10,262 bases of DNA from Rhizobiaceae bacterium UBA1291 (GTDB lineage: Bacteria; Pseudomonadota; Alphaproteobacteria; Rhizobiales; Rhizobiaceae). Positions 1-6,780 of this stretch are shown here, piece by piece. Numbering within the stretch: the stretch's first letter is position 1; the number at the start of each line of letters is the position of its first letter. The translations under genes and the position numbers were made by a program. The stretch spans positions 378 through 10,639 of the forward strand of contig DBUL01000032.1 in NCBI GenBank assembly GCA_002307905.1. The letters are read 5' to 3'. The notes beneath the pieces were generated by a model. It did no database searches and was not told the DNA's origin. It worked only from the letters and a program-made list of their open reading frames with translations.

Positions 1-941
1 TCCGTCTCAGCGACGGTCGGCTCGAAGAAGCGGCCCAGGTGCTGCTGGTCGATAGCCGTGGCAACTCGCAGGAACGGATCATCAAGACCCTGAAGCCAAT
101 CGCCGTCGTAACTGCGATGTCCGACCCGCAGGCTGCCGTGTTTGATGCCGCCGAGAATTCATTCGATCTTGTGATCGTCAACGGCAATCTCGATGATTAT
201 GATCCGCTGCGGATCTGCTCACAGCTGCGCTCGCTGGAACGCACGCGCTTCATTCCGATCTTGTTGATCACTGAGCACGGCGACGAGCAGATGATCGTGC
301 GTGCCCTTGATCTCGGCGTGAACGACTATATCGTGCGTCCACTCGATCCGAACGAACTGGTGGCCCGCTCGCTGACACAGATCCGCCGCAAGCGGTTCAA
401 CGATCGCCTGCGGCACAGCGTGACGCATACTATCGAACTCGCTGTCACAGATGGTCTGACCGGCCTGCACAACCGCCGTTATCTTGATAGCCATCTGAAG
501 ATGCTTTTCACCCGAGCCCAGACGCGCGGCAAGCTGCTTTCCGTCTGCGTCACCGACATCGACCGCTTCAAGCAGGTCAATGATACCTATGGCCACGACG
601 CCGGCGACGAGGTGCTGAAGGAGTTCGCAATGCGCATTCGCTCGACCGTGCGCGGCGCCGACCTTGCCTGCCGCTATGGCGGCGAGGAGTTTGTCGTGGT
701 CATGCCGGATACGGCGCCGGATGCGGCCGCTCTCATAGCAGAGCGCCTGCGAGGCATTATCGAGTCCAAGCCGTTCGTGCTCAAGGGCTCTGGGTTGTCT
801 CTCGATATCACCGCGTCCATGGGTATAGCGACCGTCGGCAAGGGCATAGATACGCAGGAACAACTGCTGAAGCAGGCCGACCGCGCGCTCTATCAGGCGA
901 AGAAGGACGGACGCAACCGCGTGGTTGCCGCTGCTGCGTGA
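1..941 (+). CDS. pleD: Response regulator diguanylate cyclase PleD, 3' part (5' end outside window)
   Basis: Makes the second messenger c-di-GMP from two GTP; in alphaproteobacteria PleD acts in the cell-cycle and polar-development circuit. The reading frame is open from position 3 with no start, so the gene enters from the left. PleD is normally about 455 residues (REC1-REC2-GGDEF); what is visible is one receiver domain (to about 400) and a complete GGDEF domain (about 440-930). The receiver has Asn (180-182) where the phospho-acceptor Asp of a VIVD-type strand is expected, and Arg instead of the conserved Lys in IVRPLD. This fits the non-phosphorylated second receiver, which serves as a dimerisation adaptor. 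The cyclase has TDIDRFK, the signature GGEEF (678-692) and an RxxD inhibitory site (RGAD, 651-662) five residues upstream, so it should be active and product-inhibited. A GTG at 39 is an internal codon, not the start. divK usually lies just upstream in relatives. Confidence 0.95.
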   Translation, partial: RLSDGRLEEAAQVLLVDSRGNSQERIIKTLKPIAVVTAMSDPQAAVFDAAENSFDLVIVNGNLDDYDPLRICSQLRSLERTRFIPILLITEHGDEQMIVRALDLGVNDYIVRPLDPNELVARSLTQIRRKRFNDRLRHSVTHTIELAVTDGLTGLHNRRYLDSHLKMLFTRAQTRGKLLSVCVTDIDRFKQVNDTYGHDAGDEVLKEFAMRIRSTVRGADLACRYGGEEFVVVMPDTAPDAAALIAERLRGIIESKPFVLKGSGLSLDITASMGIATVGKGIDTQEQLLKQADRALYQAKKDGRNRVVAAAA

Positions 942-1334
942 GGCCTCGTGTACCGAAACGAAGCGCGTCGCACCGCGCCTGCCGCTTGCGGTGAGATGAA
1001 ATTCATCTGTCAAGCTGCCATATTTGGGGATTTCGCCGGATTAGCCTGTGATTGATAATCGGAAAATTCTTGTTTTTGTTCGCGCCTAGGGGAAGCGTTG
1101 AAAAGCAATTGAAATCGGCACCTATTGTTGTGTTGCCTGGATGAGTTTGGCCTTTATAAGTGGTCGTTGACAACGCAAAAGTATACTGGCGGCTGCGGCG
1201 CACTCTCCGAATAAATTCCCCTTCTTTGCATTTTCATACACAGCGGAAATAATACGTTTGCCTGGCATTCCGACGGGATGCCTCGCTTTGCCACTCCGAC
1301 GCGAGAGATTTTACTTACGATGTTGGCCTAGTGT
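942..1334. other. AT-richer intergenic stretch without a supported gene
   Basis: No convincing coding region is seen on either strand. Visible elements are weak. A GC-rich hairpin just after pleD (971-976 with 988-993) has no T-run. CGTTG-A-CAACG (1166-1176) is a short dyad. A small hairpin (1264-1271 with 1275-1282) has a 3-nt loop. Two sigma70-like hexamer pairs read rightwards: TTGCCT-N16-TATAAG (1133-1160) and TTGCAT-N18-TAATAC (1226-1255). Either could start a transcript running into the structured region at 1480-1675, but none is strong enough to call. Confidence 0.5.
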
Positions 1335-1448
1335 TTAAAGTATATTCAATTGTGTCCGATGGTTGCCGTCGACCTACACTGCGCTTTTGCCGGTGATCTT
1401 AACCATAGGCAAAAGCAAAATGTGAAAGAGTTAAGAAACTGTTGATTC
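1335..1448 (+). promoter_or_regulatory. Cluster of CtrA-like sites plus one GANTC site
   Basis: Three matches to CtrA recognition sequences lie within 111 bp: TTAA-N7-TCAA (1335-1349, 7 of 8 bases of TTAA-N7-TTAA), the half-site TTAACCAT (1399-1406, exact) and TTAA-N7-TTGA (1431-1445, 7 of 8). A GATTC (1444-1448), the target class of the CcrM methyltransferase (GANTC), overlaps the last one. In Caulobacter and rhizobia CtrA and CcrM sites often sit together in cell-cycle promoters, with the CtrA box near -35. Placed that way, transcription would begin near 1475-1480, just before the hairpin series. No good -10 element is visible at the matching distance, and AT-rich DNA yields such matches by chance. 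Confidence 0.35.
1383..1416. repeat. Perfect 9-bp inverted repeat GCTTTTGCC / GGCAAAAGC
   Basis: GCTTTTGCC (1383-1391) and GGCAAAAGC (1408-1416) are exact inverted repeats around a 16-base spacer that contains the CtrA half-site TTAACCAT. It could be an operator dyad or an RNA hairpin. A short GGT/ACC pair inside would extend the stem. There is no T-run on the + strand, so it is not a typical terminator. The binding protein, if any, is unknown. Confidence 0.6.
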
Positions 1449-1455
1449 TGAACCC

Positions 1456-1475
1456 AAGTTGAGCGAAGTTGAGCC
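1456..1475 (+). repeat. Tandem 10-bp direct repeat
   Basis: AAGTTGAGCG (1456-1465) is followed directly by AAGTTGAGCC (1466-1475), identical in 9 of 10 bases. The pair lies between the CtrA-like/GANTC site and the first RNA hairpin, flanked by the short inverted pair CTGTTG (1439-1444) and CAACAG (1475-1480). One-turn spacing would suit a regulator bound on one DNA face, but this could also be slippage. Confidence 0.5.
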
Positions 1476-1556
1476 AACAGAAAGAACGCCTCTTAAGAGA
1501 GGCCTTCCGATACCCCATGATGCTCAGGTCCGCCGCATCACCTGGATCGTGGGGTC

Positions 1557-1624
1557 GGTCGGTTGGCATGCAAGTAATCAACGGTTCCTCGTGCCGTATT
1601 TGCGTGCCGACCGACCCCCTTTTT
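1557..1624 (+). terminator. Long hairpin with T5, possible first terminator of the candidate sRNA
   Basis: A 17-bp helix (1557-1573 with 1600-1616), closed by a 26-base loop that holds a small ACGG/CCGT stem, is followed by C-C-C and five T. Three more G-C pairs (1552-1554 with 1617-1619) are possible but would compete with the base of the preceding hairpin. The long loop makes it less classical than the next hairpin. Confidence 0.55.
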
Positions 1625-1631
1625 GAAAGCG

Positions 1632-1675
1632 AAAGGCACCGCAGCCGTTAAGTTGCGCGGTGCCTTTTGCTTTTT
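1632..1675 (+). terminator. Rho-independent terminator reading rightwards
   Basis: AAAGGCACCGC (1632-1642) pairs with GCGGTGCCTTT (1657-1667), an 11-bp GC-rich stem, followed by TTTTGCTTTTT. It ends rightward transcription before the convergent rpmG. In the opposite direction it is followed by a weaker, interrupted T tract and might also stop leftward read-through. Confidence 0.8.
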
Positions 1676-1730
1676 GGCCCGTATGCGTCGGTTTGGCCAG
1701 GCGAGACGCAATTGGCACAGCGGACGTCAC

Positions 1731-1767
1731 AAAACAAAAAAAGGCGCGTCGCCGGAGCAACGCGCCT
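1731..1767 (-). terminator. Rho-independent terminator of rpmG
   Basis: Read leftwards, AGGCGCGT (1767-1760) pairs with ACGCGCCT (1749-1742) around a CGGA-type loop and is followed by seven T, then GTTTT (the A-run at 1731-1742 on the + strand). It begins 24 nt after the rpmG stop codon. Confidence 0.88.
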
Positions 1768-1791
1768 GATATGATGAAAACCGATCAGGAA

Positions 1792-1959
1792 TTACTTGAT
1801 CTTGGCTTCCTTGAATTCGACGTGCTTCCGCACGATCGGATCGTACTTCGTCTTCGTCATCTTGTCCGTCATCGTACGGCTGTTCTTGGTCGTGACGTAG
1901 AAGAAACCCGTGTCGGCTGTCGACAGTAGCTTGATCTTGATTGTTGTAGCCTTGGCCAT
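1792..1959 (-). CDS. rpmG: 50S ribosomal protein L33
   Basis: A 55-residue component of the large ribosomal subunit near the E site. The product starts [20 protein letters not shown] and ends in KEAKIK, the usual length and pattern of alphaproteobacterial L33. There is no cysteine, so this is the zinc-independent (C-minus) form. The chosen ATG (1957-1959) has AGGA five bases upstream; the frame stays open further upstream, but the family's N-terminus and the ribosome binding site favour this start. It lies 90 bp after the MFS gene on the same strand, with a candidate promoter in between and a strong terminator behind, so it is probably mainly monocistronic. It converges with the candidate small RNA. 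It is rich in Lys and Thr, as expected for an rRNA-binding protein. Confidence 0.97.
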   Translation of the reverse strand: MAKATTIKIKLLSTADTGFFYVTTKNSRTMTDKMTKTKYDPIVRKHVEFKEAKIK

Positions 1960-1984
1960 GGTCGTCCTGCCTCTAATAAACGAA

Positions 1985-2013
1985 GCCGTGGACGACCGAA
2001 CGAAGCCCACGGC
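1985..2013 (-). promoter_or_regulatory. Hairpin in the rpmG leader or MFS 3' end
   Basis: GCCGTGG (2013-2007, reading leftwards) pairs with CCACGGC (1991-1985), a perfect 7-bp stem with a 15-base loop, followed by TTCGTTTATT. It could be a weak terminator of the MFS-containing transcript, or a leader structure in the rpmG mRNA 25 nt before the start codon. The broken T tract makes the terminator reading uncertain. Confidence 0.4.
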
Positions 2014-2025
2014 AAATCTGGCGCG

Positions 2026-2054
2026 AAACTACAAATCGCGCCGGAAAAGTCAAG
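2026..2054 (-). promoter_or_regulatory. rpmG: Candidate sigma70-type promoter of rpmG
   Basis: Reading leftwards, CTTGAC (2054-2049), 17 bases, then TAGTTT (2031-2026). This fits the rhizobial CTTGAC-N17-CTATAT pattern well at -35 and moderately at -10. The -35 overlaps the stop codon of the MFS gene. Transcription would start near 2019, giving a leader of about 60 nt. Confidence 0.45.
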
Positions 2055-3234
2055 TCTGTTTACCCTTGAAAAGCAGCCTTCCCACGGAAAGCGCCACGTA
2101 GAGCCCAAAGAATCCGGCAATTGCCCAGGCAAAGCCGTGATTTCCGGAGATGTCGATGGCGGCGCCGATCGCCTGCGGACCGGCAACCGTGCCGACGGCA
2201 TAGCAGAAAACGAAGGCGGCATTGGCGGCCGCAAGGTCGGAACCGGTCAGGCGCGAGCCGAGGTGGCTGAGGCCGACGGTATAGAGCCCGGAGACACTGC
2301 CACCCCAGAACAGCAGTACCACGGCCATCAGCAACCAGTTCTCGGACAACCAGGGGAGGGCTAGCGAGCCCGCAAGCCCGATCAATGCCATGGCGGACAA
2401 CAGAAGTCTCCGATCCTTCAGACGGTCCGAGAGCATGCCGAGGGGGATCTGGAAGATCATGTTGCCGACGCCCATCACGGTCAGCAGCAGGGCCGCCTGC
2501 GATTCGCCAAAGCCGATTCGGGTCGCGTAGATCGGGAAGAGCGACAATCCCCCGACCTCGACGGCGCCGAAGACGAAGACCGCGGCCGTCGCTGTCGGCA
2601 CGAGGAAGATATAGCGCAGGAAATGAGTGCTGGGCTTCCCGTCGAGCGCCGGGCTTTCGCCACGGGCGACAAAGATCGGAATGGCAGCGACAAGAATGGC
2701 CACGGCACCCACGGCAAACGGCAGGATCCCGTCACTGCCTATCAATGAGAAGAGCAGGGGGCCTGAGGCAAAGCCGACCGACAGCACGGTCGCGTAGATT
2801 CCGAGTACAAGGCCACGCCGCGACGGCGGTGCTGCGGCATTGATCCAGAACTCTGACAGGATGAAAAGGGTGGTGGTTGCTCCGTGGAAGACGATACGCA
2901 GGGGAAACCACATCCAGAACTGTTCGGCATAGTAGAAGCCGAGTGAGCTTATGGAAGCCAACAGGACGGCCCACAGCATGGTGGGCGCTACGCCCCAGGA
3001 ATGGGCGAGCTTGGTGGATATCGGTGCTGCCGCCATCGCGGCGAGGCCGGCCATCGCCGAATTCAGCCCGATCATCGTCGACGAGATGCCGCGCTTTTCC
3101 AAAATGATGCTGAGCAGCGGCAGGCCGAGACCGATGGCGATTCCGACTGCGGTGATTGCCGATATCGCGGCAACGAGCGAAGGCCAGTGAATCGCCTCGC
3201 GGTGACCGTTTGCGCCGCGTGCCGGCTGTGACAT
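2050..3234 (-). CDS. Major facilitator superfamily transporter
   Basis: A 394-residue inner-membrane secondary transporter, length typical for a 12-helix MFS protein. Hydrophobic segments run from about residue 18 to 385, with the first at 18-45. A polar central loop around 191-206 separates the halves. PLGMLSDRLKDRR (264-276) is the conserved motif-A-type loop of the second half, and PPSRRGLVLGIYATVLSVGF with the following ASGP (136-159) resembles the helix-5 region seen in efflux-type members. The overall pattern recalls the YcaD-like group, but this assignment is weak and the substrate cannot be told. The ATG at 3234 lies 10 nt after the NUDIX stop and has GAGG eight bases upstream, so it is probably the last gene of the topA-rnr-DUF983-NUDIX transcript. 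No signal of transfer or truncation. Confidence 0.93.
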   Translation of the reverse strand: MSQPARGANGHREAIHWPSLVAAISAITAVGIAIGLGLPLLSIILEKRGISSTMIGLNSAMAGLAAMAAAPISTKLAHSWGVAPTMLWAVLLASISSLGFYYAEQFWMWFPLRIVFHGATTTLFILSEFWINAAAPPSRRGLVLGIYATVLSVGFASGPLLFSLIGSDGILPFAVGAVAILVAAIPIFVARGESPALDGKPSTHFLRYIFLVPTATAAVFVFGAVEVGGLSLFPIYATRIGFGESQAALLLTVMGVGNMIFQIPLGMLSDRLKDRRLLLSAMALIGLAGSLALPWLSENWLLMAVVLLFWGGSVSGLYTVGLSHLGSRLTGSDLAAANAAFVFCYAVGTVAGPQAIGAAIDISGNHGFAWAIAGFFGLYVALSVGRLLFKGKQT

Positions 3235-3244
3235 CAGTCTGACC

Positions 3245-3949
3245 TCAGATGGTTTCGCGATAGAAGCGGCCGTTGCGGCAAAAGTAGAACGGGCCGTCGC
3301 TTCCGAACGGCAGCGACGGATCGCATTTCATCTGTGCCCTCACATCATCGAGGATCGTCCTCGTGATCTCGGGCATGTTCAGGCTGGAAAGGTCCTGCAT
3401 GTCAAGCCAACGAAGGTCGTGCAGTTCGGACGAATCGCTGATGCCTGCCGGATCGATCGCTGCTTCGTCAGTGAACGTCAGGAAGAATCGCGTGTCGAAA
3501 CGCCGCACATGACCCGGTGGCGTAATGGCACGGGCGACATAGCGCAGGCTGGCCAGATCGGCGTGCAGGCGCGAAAGCCCTTTGCGGCCATTCTCCGCGC
3601 GTCCGAGCAGGAGTCCGGTCTCCTCGACCAGTTCGCGCACGGCCGCCAGGGCGAGACCCCGGCTGCGGTTGAGTGCAGCGGCGCTGGCGTCGCCGCCGGT
3701 CAGCCTGGCAAGCACCAGTGGGTTCAGATCGCGAATAAAGGGCTGCCGGCTGTCGCCGCGGTCGCGCCGTCCACCTGGAAAGACATAGAGGTTTGGCATG
3801 AAGACATGCGCGCTGCCCCGCTTGCCCATCAGCACGCGCGGTACGCTGCTGGTCCGGTCGACAAGCAGAATTGACGCCGCATCCCGCGGACGTATTCTTG
3901 CGGACGCTTGGGATTCCGCGTCTTGCCGATTGAACGGATGGCTGCTCAT
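3245..3949 (-). CDS. NUDIX hydrolase with split Nudix box (NUDT19-like layout)
   Basis: Predicted cytoplasmic 234-residue hydrolase of nucleoside diphosphates linked to another moiety. FPGG stands at residues 57-60 and the catalytic half RELVEETGL at 105-113, matching REUXEEXGU exactly with its metal-binding glutamates. Between them is an insertion of about 40 residues. The canonical G-x5-E spacing before RE is lost (Arg where the first Glu is expected). This spread-out layout resembles the NUDT19/CoA diphosphatase group; substrate assignment is inference only. The start ATG (3947-3949) overlaps the TGA of the DUF983 gene as ATGA and has no clear Shine-Dalgarno, which suggests translation by coupling. 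The frame is open further upstream inside the neighbour, but that part has no domain match and is rejected. The stop is 10 nt before the MFS gene. Confidence 0.9.
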   Translation of the reverse strand: MSSHPFNRQDAESQASARIRPRDAASILLVDRTSSVPRVLMGKRGSAHVFMPNLYVFPGGRRDRGDSRQPFIRDLNPLVLARLTGGDASAAALNRSRGLALAAVRELVEETGLLLGRAENGRKGLSRLHADLASLRYVARAITPPGHVRRFDTRFFLTFTDEAAIDPAGISDSSELHDLRWLDMQDLSSLNMPEITRTILDDVRAQMKCDPSLPFGSDGPFYFCRNGRFYRETI

Positions 3950-4398
3950 GGTGTGGTCGTCGGACCGTAGTTTTCGGGTTCGTCCGTCTCTCCGCCAAAA
4001 CCGTGCATCCTGAGCGCCCATTGCAGACCGATCACGCCGCCCTTGATCGGCTGGATGGTGGCGAGCGCGGTGATGAGGCCCAACGGCGCCCAGATTGCCA
4101 GGTGGATCCACTCGGACGCCGGAAAGATGAGATCGGTGAGCATGAATCCGCCGAGCAATACATGGCCGAGCACCATGATCACGAGATAGGGTGGCAGGTC
4201 GTCGGAACGGTGGTGAAATATTTCCTCGCCACAGGCCGCGCAGGTGTCTACCGGCTTGAGATAGGCGCGGTACAGCTTGCCGCTTCCGCAGGCCGGACAC
4301 TGGTTGAGCATGCCGCGTAAGATAGAGCGGCCGACCGGCCGTTCTGTCGGGGCTTCTCCGCCCAGATGCAGCATCTCCTGTTGCTGGCTGGCAGGCAT
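3946..4398 (-). CDS. DUF983 family membrane protein with two CxxC pairs
   Basis: A 150-residue protein of unknown function, DUF983 type. After a polar N-terminus come two zinc-ribbon-like pairs, CPAC (34-37) and CAAC (53-56), with LKPVD between them. Then comes HHRSDDLPPY (62-71), typical of the family, and two membrane helices (about 71-92 and 98-116) followed by QPIKGG. A metal-binding cytosolic head on a two-helix inner-membrane anchor is the likely form. Start choice: the ATG at 4398 has a strong GGAAGGA six bases upstream. An in-frame ATG at 4413 (five residues more) and a longer start inside rnr lack this, though 4413 is possible. It follows rnr by about 22 nt and overlaps the NUDIX start by ATGA. 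It is often found beside NUDIX and RNase R genes in Rhizobiales, without a known shared task. Confidence 0.88.
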   Translation of the reverse strand: MPASQQQEMLHLGGEAPTERPVGRSILRGMLNQCPACGSGKLYRAYLKPVDTCAACGEEIFHHRSDDLPPYLVIMVLGHVLLGGFMLTDLIFPASEWIHLAIWAPLGLITALATIQPIKGGVIGLQWALRMHGFGGETDEPENYGPTTTP

Positions 4399-4404
4399 AT
4401 CTTT

Positions 4405-4411
4405 TCCTTCC
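4405..4411 (-). promoter_or_regulatory. Ribosome binding site that decides the DUF983 start
   Basis: GGAAGGA, six bases before the ATG at 4398. It overlaps the alternative ATG at 4413-4411 (last base), so use of the downstream start is favoured. It lies 10-17 nt after the rnr stop codon. Confidence 0.6.
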
Positions 4412-4420
4412 ATATCTTTT

Positions 4421-6778
<2,358 letters not shown>

Positions 6779-6780
6779 AT

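Larger units (their letters stand above)
1477..1675 (+). ncRNA. Candidate structured small RNA between pleD and rpmG
   Basis: Four hairpins follow one another with almost no gaps. H1 is 1488-1493 with 1498-1503 (6 bp, TAAG loop). H2 is 1512-1521 with 1546-1555 (10 bp, one G-U) and an inner 5-bp stem, 1525-1529 with 1540-1544. H3 is 1557-1573 with 1600-1616 (17 continuous pairs, two G-U), then T5 at 1620-1624. H4 is 1632-1642 with 1657-1667 (11 bp), then a T-rich tract to 1675. The T-runs fix the transcript on the + strand. The end is either about 1624 (near 150 nt) or 1675 (near 200 nt). The 5' end is inferred from the site cluster upstream. The H3 loop exposes a pyrimidine-rich UUCCUC, which could pair with Shine-Dalgarno sequences, as CU-rich loops of known rhizobial sRNAs do. 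No downstream + strand gene exists, so this is not a leader. I do not recognise it as SRP RNA, RNase P RNA or tmRNA; a known rhizobial trans-acting sRNA family is possible. Confidence 0.6.

Noticed and set aside
219..1013. 264-codon minus-strand frame opposite pleD
   Set aside because: The GGDEF and receiver motifs are on the + strand; the antisense product has no domain and no ribosome site.
971..1015. Hairpin CACCGC/GCGGTG after pleD as its terminator
   Set aside because: The stem is only 6 bp with an 11-base loop and is followed by AGATGAAATTC, not a T-run. Termination of pleD may be Rho-dependent or further on.
1166..1187. TTGACA (1167-1172) with TATACT (1182-1187) as a promoter
   Set aside because: The spacer is 9 bases, far too short for a sigma70 promoter.
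1003..1203. 66-codon minus-strand frame in the gap after pleD
   Set aside because: Composition unlike the neighbouring genes, no ribosome site seen, no similarity recognised.
1512..1619. Riboswitch or attenuator with mutually exclusive stems
   Set aside because: At first sight GGGGT (1551-1555) can pair both ways. The 10-bp upstream stem and the 17-bp downstream helix are in fact compatible, since only three outer G-C pairs compete, and no gene follows in the same direction.
1469..1651. 60-codon + strand frame (TTG start) through the hairpin region
   Set aside because: No ribosome site, stems and loops dictate its sequence, and the frame runs through two terminator-like hairpins. A small peptide encoded by the RNA cannot be fully excluded.
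1399..1760. Two 60-codon minus-strand frames (1399-1581 and 1578-1760)
   Set aside because: No ribosome sites, no domains, and they cross inverted repeats and the terminator.
3950..4300. N-terminal extension of the NUDIX frame into the DUF983 gene
   Set aside because: The extension is a shadow of DUF983, rich in Arg, His and Pro. The ATGA overlap gives a natural start at 3949.
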